Positions 15,045 through 24,800 of a stretch of DNA of 64,000 nt are shown here, one piece after another. The translations under genes were made by a program, and so were the position numbers. This DNA comes from RGIG2134 sp964461115 (GTDB lineage Bacteria; Cyanobacteriota; Vampirovibrionia; Gastranaerophilales; Gastranaerophilaceae). The first letter of the stretch is position 1. Every line of letters begins with the position of its first letter. The stretch spans positions 62,001-126,000 of the forward strand of contig CAYWSX010000004.1 in NCBI GenBank assembly GCA_964461115.1. Reading direction: 5' to 3'. Under the pieces are notes generated by a model. It searched no databases. It saw only the letters and a list, made by a program, of their open reading frames with translations, and was not told the origin of the DNA.

Positions 15045-16223
15045 TTAAATTTTCAACCAGCTTCTGATTTTTCCTGCGATATAGTCAAAACCTGATATTG
15101 TGCCGAGGTTTTCAGGTTTAATGTTTTTTTCATACACAAGAATAGGAACATACTCACGTGTGTGATCAGTCCCCGCTGTTGTCGGGTCACAGCCGTGGTC
15201 TGCGGTAATAATCAGCAAATCTTCATCCGTCATAGCGTTCAAAATTTCAGGCATGCGACGGTCAACTTCTTCAATTGCTCGGGCATAGCCGATTGCGTCA
15301 TTTCTGTGTCCGTAAAGCATGTCCGTGTCCACAAGATTGATAAAAATAAATTCAAATGGTGCGTGAGAGTAGTCATCCGCAGTAATTTTTAATTCTTCAA
15401 GATTAATTGCATTTTGAACCGTTTTAACCGTTAAATCGAGACCTTCTGAATTTGAGCCCGTATGAACAGCATGCGTCACGCCCGATTTGACAAAAATGTC
15501 TTCAATTTTGCCTATCCCAAAGACAATACCGCCTGCTTTTTGAACTTCATTCAAAATGGTCTCACCCGTAGGAGGCACAGAATAATCACGACGGTCTTTC
15601 GAAATTCTTGCAGGCTTTCCGCCAACCACATGATAAGGACGGGCAATAACGCGCGATGTGTTATAGTCACCGTTCAAAAGTTCGCGTGCAATTTCACACC
15701 ATTTATATAACGTTTCAATTGGGATTACGTCGACATCAACCGCAATCTGAAAAACACTGTCCGCGCTGGTGTATACAATCGGAAACTCAGTTTTTTTGTG
15801 TTCTTCGTGCAGTTCTTCAATAATAGCGGTACCTGATGATGGACGATTTGCTAAAACCCCCTTACATCCTGTTTTTTCGATAAATTTATCTATTAGTTCC
15901 GCAGGAAAGCCGTTCGGATAAGTTTTGAACGGTTCATCAAGAACCAAACCGGCAATCTCCCAATGCCCTGTTGTAGTATCTTTCCCGTGAGATTTCTCAA
16001 ATAATTTGCCGTATTGTGCAATCGGAGATTTTTCAGGTGCCGCACCTTCAACAGAAATAATATTTCCCAGCCCCATTTTCGCCAGATTCGGAATATTCAG
16101 CCCGCCGACAGCTTTTGCAACATTACCTAAAGTATTACATTCTTTTGAGTCTGAATATAATTCGCAATCAGGCATTGCACCGCAGCCCATTGAATCTATC
16201 ACAATTACAATCGCTCTTTTCAT
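15045..16223 (-). CDS. deoB: phosphopentomutase
   Basis: DeoB interconverts ribose 1-phosphate and ribose 5-phosphate (and the deoxy forms) in nucleoside salvage. The 392-aa protein shows the alkaline-phosphatase-superfamily metal sites: VIDSMGCGAMPD at the N-terminus, GKDTTTGHWEIAG around the phosphorylated Thr, and LLIITADHGCDPTTAGTDHT near the C-terminus. It follows proC by 18 bp on the same strand, so they form an operon. No nucleoside phosphorylase gene is next to it. Confidence 0.97.
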   Translation of the reverse strand: MKRAIVIVIDSMGCGAMPDCELYSDSKECNTLGNVAKAVGGLNIPNLAKMGLGNIISVEGAAPEKSPIAQYGKLFEKSHGKDTTTGHWEIAGLVLDEPFKTYPNGFPAELIDKFIEKTGCKGVLANRPSSGTAIIEELHEEHKKTEFPIVYTSADSVFQIAVDVDVIPIETLYKWCEIARELLNGDYNTSRVIARPYHVVGGKPARISKDRRDYSVPPTGETILNEVQKAGGIVFGIGKIEDIFVKSGVTHAVHTGSNSEGLDLTVKTVQNAINLEELKITADDYSHAPFEFIFINLVDTDMLYGHRNDAIGYARAIEEVDRRMPEILNAMTDEDLLIITADHGCDPTTAGTDHTREYVPILVYEKNIKPENLGTISGFDYIAGKIRSWLKI

Positions 16224-16241
16224 AATCCGACCTGCTTTCTG

Positions 16242-17048
16242 TTATTTTCCGAGATTTTTTGACTTCTCTGCCGTGCCCAAAAGCGCTTCGTACACAATTT
16301 TGTCCAACCCGCGGTCACGAAGGATATTCATCCCAACCTCGGTCGTCCCGCCTTTTGTTGTGACATTGTCAATCAATACAGAAGGCTCAATACCTGTTTC
16401 GAGTATCATTTTAGCTGAACCTAAGGCTGTTTGAGCCGCGGACAGAAGTGCTGTTTTGTAATCAAATCCCATTTTTTCTGCCGAGCGTGCGATTTCATCT
16501 ATAAAATAATAGAAAAATGCAGGCGAGCTTCCGCTTATCGCAGTCACTATATCGATTTGCGACTCATCAACTTCAATTACTTTACCAAGACACTCAAAAA
16601 GTTCCTTTGCAAATTCAAGGTCTTTTCCGTTTGCCTGTGAGCCCTTGCAGACTGCGGTCATCCCTTCATTCACGAGAGCAGGGGTATTTGGCATAACACG
16701 AATGACAGGAACCGACGAACCTAGCGTTTCTTGGATGTATTTTGTAGAAATGCCCGCCAAAATTGAAACTATCATTTTGTCTTCATCTACAACATCTTTA
16801 ATATCAGCAATTACGTCAGCCACAATAAAAGGTTTTACCGCAAAAACAATAATATCAACGTTTTGCGCAAGTTCTTTATTATTATTGAAAACTTTTATGC
16901 CAAATTCCGCCGCAACCTTTGAACCTGCTTCAACATTCGGTTCTGCCGCAAAAATATCCTCTTTCGTAAAGAAATTTGAGCGTATAATCCCTTTAATTAT
17001 GGCTTGCGCCATTTTTCCCGCGCCGATGAATCCGATTTTCTTATTCAT
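16242..17048 (-). CDS. proC: pyrroline-5-carboxylate reductase
   Basis: ProC catalyses the last step of proline synthesis. The 268-aa protein starts with the nucleotide-binding motif IGFIGAGKMAQAIIKGI and contains RVMPNTPALVNEGMTAV, VTAISGSSPAFFYYFID and TTKGGTTEVGMNIL, all characteristic. AAAGGT precedes the ATG. It heads a two-gene unit with deoB and diverges from rpmH. Confidence 0.97.
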   Translation of the reverse strand: MNKKIGFIGAGKMAQAIIKGIIRSNFFTKEDIFAAEPNVEAGSKVAAEFGIKVFNNNKELAQNVDIIVFAVKPFIVADVIADIKDVVDEDKMIVSILAGISTKYIQETLGSSVPVIRVMPNTPALVNEGMTAVCKGSQANGKDLEFAKELFECLGKVIEVDESQIDIVTAISGSSPAFFYYFIDEIARSAEKMGFDYKTALLSAAQTALGSAKMILETGIEPSVLIDNVTTKGGTTEVGMNILRDRGLDKIVYEALLGTAEKSKNLGK

Positions 17049-17155
17049 ATAAATTTACCTTTATCATTTTTACCGTTGACTTTAGAGTATGTGTTATTTA
17101 TTATAATACAACGTAGCAGAATTAATTACAAAAATAATTTCAGGAGAATATAACA

Positions 17156-17308
17156 ATGAGACGTACATTAGAAGGAACTAAAAGAAAAAGACAAAACGTT
17201 AGCGGCTTCAGAGCAAGAATGGCTACTCCGGGCGGACGCAGCGTATTGAACAGAAGACGTGCAAGAGGACGTCACAAATTAGCTATCACTGCTAAAACAA
17301 GAGCTTAA
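17156..17308 (+). CDS. rpmH: ribosomal protein bL34
   Basis: 50 residues: MRRTLEGTKRKRQNVSGFR, then ATPGGRSVLNRRRARGRH, the typical L34 sequence. AGGAG precedes the start. Upstream TTGACT and TATTAT with 17-bp spacing form a likely promoter. It is followed by a small hairpin and rnpA, the conserved rpmH-rnpA pair. dnaA is not adjacent. Confidence 0.97.
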   Translation: MRRTLEGTKRKRQNVSGFRARMATPGGRSVLNRRRARGRHKLAITAKTRA

Positions 17309-17335
17309 TCGTTTTTAAGATTTTATTATAAAAAG

Positions 17336-17357
17336 ACCCTGATTTCAGGGTTTTTTT
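17336..17357 (+). terminator. attenuating terminator between rpmH and rnpA
   Basis: ACCCTGA-TT-TCAGGGT hairpin with seven T directly after. Placed inside the rpmH-rnpA operon it would lower rnpA relative to L34 expression. Confidence 0.7.
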
Positions 17358-17373
17358 AGTATTCAGGAGAAAC

Positions 17374-17736
17374 ATGCTTCCTCGCAATCTCAGACTAAAC
17401 AAAGACAGCGCTTTTAAAGCTACATACAAAGTCAGGAATTCGTGCTCAGACGAATTTATTATCCTTTTTGCAGGACGTCCGAAAAAGGACAGTCAAACTC
17501 AAACTCGCGTTGGTTTTGTCGTCTCAAAAAAGAATCATAAACGCGCAGTTAAAAGAAACCGCCTGAAACGCATAATGCGGGAAGCCTACCGCACAGCATT
17601 GAAAGAAAACTCGATTGATAACGCACAGAATTTTATGTCGCTTATTTTCACAGCAAGAAATCCTGCAATCGGGAAAGATTATGCAACTATAAAAAATTCG
17701 GTTGTGAATTTAATCCGAAAACTGAAAGTTAAATAA
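17374..17736 (+). CDS. rnpA: ribonuclease P protein component
   Basis: The 120-aa basic protein contains VGFVVSKKNHKRAVKRNRLK followed by RIMREAYR, the RNR motif that contacts the RNase P RNA. It assists 5' maturation of tRNAs. The start MLPRNLRLNKDSAFKATYK fits the family. yidD and yidC, often next in this operon, are not present here. Confidence 0.95.
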   Translation: MLPRNLRLNKDSAFKATYKVRNSCSDEFIILFAGRPKKDSQTQTRVGFVVSKKNHKRAVKRNRLKRIMREAYRTALKENSIDNAQNFMSLIFTARNPAIGKDYATIKNSVVNLIRKLKVK

Positions 17737-17766
17737 ACTATCTACCCCAAAAAGGCCAGACCGGAA

Positions 17767-17976
17767 TCAGCGAACCAGCCTGCGAGCCTCAGAACCGGGC
17801 TGAGCCGTGGTGTAAATTAAAAAGTCGTTTTTAGGACGTACGTACTCACTCAAAAATTCGGGATTCAGAATTTTTTCACTGCAGCCGGTGTTTGCCGTCT
17901 TTCCTTCGAAAAACTCTGCAAACGCTTTTTGAGCCTGATTTAAATCATAATCTGATATTTTTTTAACGATACGCAT
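17767..17976 (-). CDS. small hypothetical protein (69 aa)
   Basis: Not recognised. The sequence starts MRIVKKISDYDLNQAQKAF and is amphipathic with a polar C-terminus rich in Arg. The ribosome site is weak (GAGATT). The ORF converges with rnpA; its last 40 bp overlap an inverted GC-rich stretch (GCCTCAGAACCGGGCTGAG). It may be a real small protein, but support is limited to composition. Confidence 0.4.
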   Translation of the reverse strand: MRIVKKISDYDLNQAQKAFAEFFEGKTANTGCSEKILNPEFLSEYVRPKNDFLIYTTAQPGSEARRLVR

Positions 17977-18068
17977 AATCTCATGTTACGGCTGAATTTC
18001 AAAAAAATGTAGGTATTTGAACCAAAATTGTAACATGACGCAACAATTCTAAAAAAGGAAAAACCCGC

Positions 18069-18097
18069 TTGAAATAAAAAAGGGTTTATTGTATATT
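18069..18097 (+). promoter_or_regulatory. promoter of tRNA-His
   Basis: TTGAAA (18069-18074), 17-bp spacer, TATATT (18092-18097). Between it and the tRNA an imperfect hairpin (ACACATGGC / GCCACGTGT) lies at about 18102-18127. Confidence 0.75.
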
Positions 18098-18136
18098 GTA
18101 GACACATGGCGGCTATAAGCCACGTGTTCATAATAT

Positions 18137-18213
18137 GGCGGGTGTCGACAAGCGGTTAAGTCCCCTGATTGTGGTTCAGGTATTCGTGGGTTCGAGTCCC
18201 ATCATCCGCCCCA
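18137..18213 (+). tRNA. tRNA-His (anticodon GUG)
   Basis: Acceptor GCGGGTG/CATCCGC with an encoded G at -1 opposite C73, the tRNA-His identity element. Anticodon stem CCTGA/TCAGG around TTGTGGT with anticodon GTG; T-arm GTGGG-TTCGAGT-CCCAT; CCA encoded. Confidence 0.95.
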
Positions 18214-18216
18214 TTT

Positions 18217-18243
18217 AAAAGACTTCCTCGGAAGTCTTTTTTT
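18217..18243 (+). terminator. terminator after tRNA-His
   Basis: AAAAGACTTCC / GGAAGTCTTTT stem with a 2-nt centre and T run. Confidence 0.85.
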
Positions 18244-18288
18244 GTTATGTGCCCCATTTTTAAAGACTTCTTCCTGCACCTTTTATGA

Positions 18289-18294
18289 TAGAAT
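18289..18294 (+). promoter_or_regulatory. -10 box (TAGAAT) giving leaderless tag mRNA
   Basis: TAGAAT, AAGTTT, ATG at 18301: 6-nt spacing as at eight other genes; no Shine-Dalgarno. Confidence 0.5.
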
Positions 18295-18300
18295 AAGTTT

Positions 18301-18867
18301 ATGGATAAAACTATACGCTGTGCTTGGGTTCCGGCAAATAACCCTCTATATCAAAAATACCATGACGAAGAATGGGGCGTTCCTGTTTACGATGACAAAA
18401 AACATTTTGAATTTCTGGTGTTGGAAAGTGCACAGGCAGGGCTTAGCTGGGAAACTGTCCTGAAGAAACGAGAAGGCTACAGAAAAGTTTTTTATAACTT
18501 TGATGTTGAAAAATGCGCTGCAATGACTGATGAGGAGTTAGAAGAAAAACTCCAAAATCCCGAAATAATCAGAAATAGGTTAAAAGTTTTCGCTGCAAGA
18601 AAAAACGCTAAAATATTCATCGATATACAAAAGGAATTCGGCAGCTTTAACGATTATATTTGGAGTTTTGTCGGCGGCAAACCTATTTGCAACAATCGCA
18701 AACATATTTCGGAAATCCCCGCAACTTCACCGGAAAGCGACAAGTTGTCAAAAGATTTAAAAAAAAGAGGAATGACGTTTGTAGGCTCAACTATTATTTA
18801 TGCGCACATGCAAGCAGCAGGGCTGGTAAACGACCATACGACTGACTGTTTTCGGTTTAAATCATAA
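18301..18867 (+). CDS. tag: DNA-3-methyladenine glycosylase I
   Basis: Tag removes 3-methyladenine from alkylated DNA. The 188-aa protein begins RCAWVPANNPLYQKYHDEEWG, followed by ESAQAGLSWETVLKKREGYR, the Tag signature. The zinc site is formed by the N-terminal Cys and His and the C-terminal H-x3-C (HTTDC). The start codon is 6 nt after a TAGAAT box, without a ribosome site. It converges with and overlaps the next gene by 6 bp. Confidence 0.95.
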   Translation: MDKTIRCAWVPANNPLYQKYHDEEWGVPVYDDKKHFEFLVLESAQAGLSWETVLKKREGYRKVFYNFDVEKCAAMTDEELEEKLQNPEIIRNRLKVFAARKNAKIFIDIQKEFGSFNDYIWSFVGGKPICNNRKHISEIPATSPESDKLSKDLKKRGMTFVGSTIIYAHMQAAGLVNDHTTDCFRFKS

Positions 18868-19389
18868 ATTATTGTCGCTCGATTCGATAAATCTTCCCGT
18901 TTCGGTGTCTTGAAAAACGCCTTCGACAATCGGTGTTTGTGAAATAGGGATGAGAATCTTGAATAATTTTGTTTTGTCGGGCATGATTATTTCATTCTTT
19001 GAACTTACAAGGCTTGCGTTAAAAGTTGCGGCTTCTGCCAAGGCAATTTTTTGATTGTTCAAAATGGTGCTTGATTTTGAATTGTATACAAATAAAGAAA
19101 TACACATAGTAACGATACTCATGTAAAGATATTTATTGAGATTTTTCAAATCCGTCGTAGTTGATGAAAGTATAGTCTGATTGGCATTATTTACAATGTT
19201 TTTAACATCAATGTTAGAAATTTTAACAGGATTTTGTCCGGTATTTGTGAATTTTATTTCGTAAGCACTATATTTATCCTTTAGCACTTCGCTTTCAATG
19301 TTAACGGATGAAGACGACTGGAGAACTGCGGCAAAAGATGGCTGCAGTAAAAAACTTAATAATGCAAACAATACACAAACTTTTTTCAT
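18862..19389 (-). CDS. hypothetical exported protein (175 aa)
   Basis: Not recognised. The N-terminus is a signal peptide (MKKVCVLFALLSFLLQPSFA). Next comes a beta-rich stretch with YEIKFTNTGQNPVKISNIDV, resembling a transthyretin- or Ig-like segment, then a hydrophobic helix at about residues 88-104 (YLYMSIVTMCISLFVYN). The ATG at 19389 follows GGAGAATGTT. A membrane-anchored periplasmic role is inferred. Confidence 0.55.
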   Translation of the reverse strand: MKKVCVLFALLSFLLQPSFAAVLQSSSSVNIESEVLKDKYSAYEIKFTNTGQNPVKISNIDVKNIVNNANQTILSSTTTDLKNLNKYLYMSIVTMCISLFVYNSKSSTILNNQKIALAEAATFNASLVSSKNEIIMPDKTKLFKILIPISQTPIVEGVFQDTETGRFIESSDNNL

Positions 19390-19589
19390 AACATTCTCCA
19401 TTTCTCTCAAGAGGAACCCTCTATTGTTATATAATAATCCAAAAATGAAAGCTTTTTAATAACTCCTATGAAAATTATACTTATATTAAGCTTTATGCTA
19501 CAATTGCTTTTTGTAACAAAAAAATAACATACTGTTCAGAAAAAAAGTGTGCGCGTTTTATGTGAAAGTAATATTAATGGAGGTCTGCT

Positions 19590-20141
19590 ATGTTATCTGT
19601 GAATCCTGTTTCAAACAATATAAAAAATAACAATTTAAGCTTTAAATCATCAATTGTTAACACTAAAGCCTTATCAGAAGGCATAAGAACAGCACATGAG
19701 CGTTGCTGTAAAACAGCTTATAATCTTGATGAAATAGCAGAAGTAAGCAAGTTTATTGAAATTTTCCAAAAATTAGCAGATGACGGCAAAAATAGTACAA
19801 TTAAAATGTATTCCAAAAATAATCCAAAACCCGGAAAAGCAAGTACACACTTCATGATAGTCGAGAATGGCGAAGATAGTGTACAATATATCACGTCTCG
19901 GCTTAATAAGGCTACTGACGGCGATGAAGCTATATCAAAGTTAATTCAATTTGGAGAAGACTTTCTGGGAATAAAATCCGTCAAAAACGGTGAAACAATT
20001 ACGGGAAGTTCAAATTATAGATATCTTGACGCCAACCTATCCAATATTGAAAAAAGCGAAAATCCAGGCATACAATTATCTAAGTATAAAGATGCTCTTC
20101 TTGGAAGCTTGGAGAGAATTTCAACTTATTTCCAAATGTAA
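19590..20141 (+). CDS. hypothetical protein with N-terminal LSFKSS tag (183 aa)
   Basis: Not recognised. It begins MLSVNPVSNN, then an Asn/Lys-rich linker and LSFKSS at residues 16-21, the leader shared with six other proteins here. The body is helical at first (EIAEVSKFIEIFQKLADDG), then a beta segment STHFMIVENGEDSVQYITSR and another helical part. GGAGG precedes the ATG. No Sec signal and no membrane helix. The Y/F- and K-rich beta segment resembles that of the tagged protein at 2795-3355 in type (beta meander after helices), but no clear homology can be claimed. Confidence 0.65.
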   Translation: MLSVNPVSNNIKNNNLSFKSSIVNTKALSEGIRTAHERCCKTAYNLDEIAEVSKFIEIFQKLADDGKNSTIKMYSKNNPKPGKASTHFMIVENGEDSVQYITSRLNKATDGDEAISKLIQFGEDFLGIKSVKNGETITGSSNYRYLDANLSNIEKSENPGIQLSKYKDALLGSLERISTYFQM

Positions 20142-20143
20142 TT

Positions 20144-20491
20144 TTATTTGTGTTTAGGATTAGCAGCAGTCAAATCATAGCTGATTCTTATCAAGGTATT
20201 TAATAAATCAACATCGATATCACTTACGTCAATTTTATTCCAATGCTTTTTATTCATATGCCAAGCAGGGGTTATCGATTCATATTGCTCCCGAAGTACA
20301 AATGTATCATCGGGTTTACATTTAAGATTCATATACAGCTTCTTTTCAAGTCGATAAATAACAGCAAACCATTTTCTGTTATCCTTATGCCTGATAACAG
20401 TTGTACCTTCATATTCTTCTCGTTTAAAAGGATTTGTTTTAATCGCACCTTTGAGTTTTAAACAAAGATTTATCAGAGTTGACTCATTCAT
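20144..20491 (-). CDS. MmcQ/YjbR family protein
   Basis: 115 residues with the YjbR fold pattern: GTTVIRHKDNRKWFAVIYRL, MNLKCKPDDTFVLREQYESI and TPAWHMNKKHWNKIDV. This family has a DNA-binding-like double-wing fold; its function is unclear. It follows the TIGR04076-like gene by 8 bp and they form an operon. Confidence 0.85.
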   Translation of the reverse strand: MNESTLINLCLKLKGAIKTNPFKREEYEGTTVIRHKDNRKWFAVIYRLEKKLYMNLKCKPDDTFVLREQYESITPAWHMNKKHWNKIDVSDIDVDLLNTLIRISYDLTAANPKHK

Positions 20492-20499
20492 AGTAAGTG

Positions 20500-20844
20500 T
20501 TACTCGACAGGTACGTAATTAATTTTTGAAGTTTCATCAGTTAATTCCAACTTAAATATAACGGGTCTCAAACCATCATTACAGCTACATATTGCGACTC
20601 CGGGAGTTCTAATCCAATCTCCGTAATAAAAAGTTTCTTTGCCTGAACCATGCGACAATGCAAAAACATATTGGTAAATTGCCTTCCACGCTTCATCACA
20701 AAAACCTTCAGGTTTAGCATAATCAGCATGAAAAACCTGTCCTACTTTATGCATAGGGCACGCTTTAAGTCCTATAACACCATATTCTTCGGCAAGTTCT
20801 TCATCAAAATGCTTTTTTAACACAGTAATTTTTACTTGTTTCAT
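20500..20844 (-). CDS. TIGR04076 family protein
   Basis: The 114-aa protein has the family pattern KITVLKK...EEYG, CPMHKVGQVF, GFCDEAWKAIYQYVFALSHG and CSCNDGLRPVIFKLE. Function unknown; conserved Cys suggest metal or redox binding. ATG 20844 is chosen because GGAG lies 7 nt upstream. First gene of a two-gene unit with the YjbR-like gene. Confidence 0.8.
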   Translation of the reverse strand: MKQVKITVLKKHFDEELAEEYGVIGLKACPMHKVGQVFHADYAKPEGFCDEAWKAIYQYVFALSHGSGKETFYYGDWIRTPGVAICSCNDGLRPVIFKLELTDETSKINYVPVE

Positions 20845-20913
20845 ATTTCGCTCCAAATTACCTGACTGAATCAGAATATCGGAAAAATAAGTTATTATCC
20901 AGAAAAAATTTAA

Positions 20914-21684
20914 TCAGTTGCTGTTTATAATGCGCTTAATTTCCTTACATCTAACTTTATTGCCATATTTTGAGTATAGCTTTGCAGATTTTTTAAAGTC
21001 ACTTATACATTCTTTTTTTCTTTCCGGAAAATGATTTAAACACAGCGCTCTTTTGTAATACAACTCAGGATTTTCAGGGTTAAGATCCAAAGCCTTGGAG
21101 TAATCTGCAATTGCCGCTTCATACTCTTCGCTAAACATTTTTGCAGTACCTCTGTTACCGTAAAATATCCATTTTTTATCATTTAGGGATATTGCCTTGT
21201 TAAATTCTTTTATAGCTTTAGCGGCTTTTTTCTGATTGAGATATAAAATGCCTCTGCTATTATATACATCTGCATCTTTCGGATTATTTTTGATAAGAAC
21301 ATTAAAATCTTTAAGGGCACCCTTATCATCATTCATAAGCATCTTTAAATTTGCCCTGCCATAAATAGCCTTTTCATAATTCGGGTCAAGATTTATCGCC
21401 CTGTCAAAATCCAGCATTGCTAAGTCATATTTGCCGAGATTTTTGTATATTAAGGCTCTGTTATTATACATTGCACCCCATTCCGAATCATACTGCAAAG
21501 CTTTATCTGCAATTTTTAACGCCTCTGTATAATCTTGCTTAGCTAAAACTTTTTGTAAAGTTACAACTAAAATTTGCTCATTTTCAGAAACTTGTTTATC
21601 TAAAGCCGAGGAATTATGACTTCCAGCATGCACCTGCAAAGACATCAATAATAGTGTTATTAAAATCAAAAATATTTTTTTCAT
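20914..21684 (-). CDS. exported tetratricopeptide repeat protein (256 aa)
   Basis: After a signal peptide (MKKIFLILITLLLMSLQVHA) come about six TPR units from residue 45 on, for example AMYNNRALIYKNLGKYDLAM, with LDFDRAINLDPNYEKA and IYGRANLKMLMNDDKGALKD. TPRs form protein-binding superhelices. ATG 21684 starts directly with the signal peptide; no Shine-Dalgarno is seen. It lies downstream of the autotransporter on the same strand but is separated by a terminator. A role in envelope assembly is inferred. Confidence 0.8.
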   Translation of the reverse strand: MKKIFLILITLLLMSLQVHAGSHNSSALDKQVSENEQILVVTLQKVLAKQDYTEALKIADKALQYDSEWGAMYNNRALIYKNLGKYDLAMLDFDRAINLDPNYEKAIYGRANLKMLMNDDKGALKDFNVLIKNNPKDADVYNSRGILYLNQKKAAKAIKEFNKAISLNDKKWIFYGNRGTAKMFSEEYEAAIADYSKALDLNPENPELYYKRALCLNHFPERKKECISDFKKSAKLYSKYGNKVRCKEIKRIINSN

Positions 21685-21777
21685 ACAAAAACAATATAAC
21701 ACTATTACAAAAATATAGAAATACACAATGCACATTTTTTACATCTCGTAAAATTCCGTTTTGAAAACGCCATAACA

Positions 21778-21809
21778 AAAAAGGCCTCGAAATAATCGAG
21801 ACCTTTTTG
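21778..21809 (-). terminator. terminator after the autotransporter gene
   Basis: AAAGGCCTCGA and TCGAGACCTTTT form a stem with one mismatch; T run on the minus strand. Confidence 0.8.
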
Positions 21810-21821
21810 TATTGACTTAAC

Positions 21822-24800
21822 TTACAATTTCCACTGCAATCCACCTTGGAAGCCGATACCGGTTCTGGTACCGTTTCTGATAGTGAACTGCCCGTAAGAA
21901 TTGAGTCTTTCTTTAATTTTCTTAGTGAAACCAAGCCCGTATTCAAAGTATGCAGGGTGACGATAGGAAACGCTTGGAAGCGAAATATTTCCTGCCTGCC
22001 CCGATACATCGCCCATAATGTTAAATACAAGCTGCGCTGTCGCATACAAACTGAATGTCTCTTTATTCCAAATAAAGTTCATACCAGGTGCAATATTTAT
22101 ACCGTTAAGGTAACCACTGTTCATTCCGAGAATACCATAGTTAGAATGGTAGTTTTGCTGCCCGAATATGTTGTAAGCCATCATAAAAGTAGGCTGGAAG
22201 ATAAAGTCTGCCGGAAGATGGATATTATAAGCAGTTTTAGACGCAGCACCCGCAAACCAGTTTCCTGTTGAGTCGTTGTATCCCGCGACATTCATAGAGT
22301 TATAATAACCGCCGCCATATGCCAATAATGATGTAAAGAAATCACCTTTATACAAAGTACCCATTGCACCGACTTGACCGCCGTTTTGGTACATACCGAC
22401 ACCGTTGAATGTTTGGTGCGCTCCGTTATAGCCGATATACGCAGTAGGCAATAATTTCCAACCGTTATCCAAGGTAATCAGAGGGAAATCAGCACCAATC
22501 AATGAGCCGTATGCATTGTTATGAACGTTTAAGCCTTGGGTCATAGAAATCGTTTCAAAGTTTCCGTATGCTTTATACCAAAGACCGCCATCCTTTTTGC
22601 TGTACTGATACGGAGCAAATTGAGGGTCAATAGCTGCATATTTGTTTGCCATTCCTGTATCAGCAATCAACTGCTGAGAAACGATGTTAATATGGTCGAA
22701 CAATAAATTATTTGTAACTAATTGGTTTGCATAGCTCGCAACAGTTGCGACTTGTCCTCTAAACACCTGTGGATTAAAGCTTTGCAAACTTCCGTTCAAT
22801 ACGCCACCTGCGCCTGCAGTTATTGCATAACGTCCAATCGGCGTGTCAATCATTTTTCCGTCAGGGACGATTACATTTAATGCGCCGTCTATATTGTCAG
22901 CTCTAAAGACTTTTAATTGGAAGTCTCTGTCGCGAGGAGCGTATTCATTGAATTTTATGTCAGTTAAGTTAATAATACTATCATTTGTTTTCAAATCAGT
23001 TGTAACAATTTTATCAGAGTCATAGCTTCTGCCGTCCGCATCAATGCTCAGACTTGTGTTTCCGTTCAATGTTACTTTCGAAGCTGTAATTGTATTTAAT
23101 ACTCCGCTTTGTGTATTTAAAGTACCTGAGAAATCCAAATTCCCGCCAATTTTTGTATTTCCGAGAATTCTAGAGTTTGAATTGTTTGCAGACATATCGC
23201 CTTCGATTGCAGTAGCACCTGCCATAAGGATTTCAGAATTATTTGCGCTGAAATTACCGTTTACTGCTCTTAAAGCGCGTCCACGCACAGTGCTAATATC
23301 AACATTACCGATTACGGTATCACCCATAAATGAAATTTTACCGTCATTTACAGAAACATTTTTATCGAATTGAGCATCTTTATTAAAAGTAATTGAACCT
23401 TTATCAGCTTTAACCTCACCCTCAACTGCCGCATATCCGGCAACATTCATTGAGGCTTTCTCACCAACAGTTACATCATTAGAAATAAACGCGTTGCCTT
23501 TAAAATTAAGAGCTCCTGCGTCAACATTGACAGAACCGTCAAATCCGTTAACATCCTTTATGATATTTAATGAGCCGGTTCCTGTTTTATGCAAAAGGCT
23601 TGTTAAAGTAGCATCGTCAGATATGATTTCAGGATTGTAGTCCATTGCGTTGTCATTTCTGAACGTAAGAACGGTATTTTCACCCATCGTAAGAGTTGTG
23701 TTATCCTTTATAAAGGCATCATCCCAATAAGTAAGATTCGTATTGGCTTCCATAACAACGCTGCCATCAATACCCGCGCCGTTTGCAAAACCAAGGTCAC
23801 CTACACCTTGAGCTGTGTCATGAAGGGTTGTGTCGCCTTCATAAATATAGCCGTTAGCAAGCGTCAAGCCCGCACCTGTAATATTAATTTTCCCTGTAGT
23901 GCCTTCAAATTCAACAAGTCCTGTGTTTAAATCAACATTTGAAGTCTGACCATAAATAACTGCTGTACCATATTCATCACCATCAAAACCGACTTTAACC
24001 TCTGTACCGTCAACAAGTTTACTACCGTCTTGGAACGCTAAGACACCGCCGTTTACAGTGCTTTCGCCGCCGAAGAATGTGCTGTCTTTTGCAACATTGA
24101 CCATCCCTTGAGTTTGAGTGTATTTTCCGACATATCCGCCGTTGTCGCCTGTAAGATTAACGGCAGTCGCATCAGCTTTCACCACTTCTGTATTAGCATT
24201 GCCGCCCACGATATCAGCATTAACATTTAAAACAGACTGTCCGTCTATCTCGTCAGCCTGAGTACCGAGCAATAGTTTAGAAGAATCATTCAGGGCAATC
24301 GTATTTCCTGCAACCGTTGACACGTTTGTCCCCAAGCCCAACGCAGCTGTTCCGTTGATATCCAGACTTTCAGACAGCCCTGCGCCACTTTTCAACGATA
24401 AATCACCGACAGAATTTCCGGCACCGCCTATGCTGGTAATATTAAGATTATTACCCTCTCCCGCAGTTTCAAGATTTGCTTGTCCGGCAACATTCAAATG
24501 GCCACTGCCCTCAGCCAGATAAATTTGACCGGTAGTCCAATCGGTATTTACTGTATCAATTACTTGATTTATTTTTAAATCAACTGCACCGCTAAGATTT
24601 ACATCACCAGCAAGTGAACCTGTATCTAAAATCTCAAATTCACCATCTTTAATTTCGAGGTTAGAACCGTTACCGGCAAAGAAAGTTCCGCCAACAACAG
24701 TTTTACCGTCCTCTTGGGTGTACGAACCGGTATAGTCGGAATTATCACCATTAAATTCAACAGTATTTAAACCATTTTTTTCAATGGAACCTGTTCCTGC

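Noticed and set aside
17767..17830. Terminator for rnpA in the GC-rich inverted stretch
   Set aside because: The arms are imperfect and no T run follows on the plus strand.
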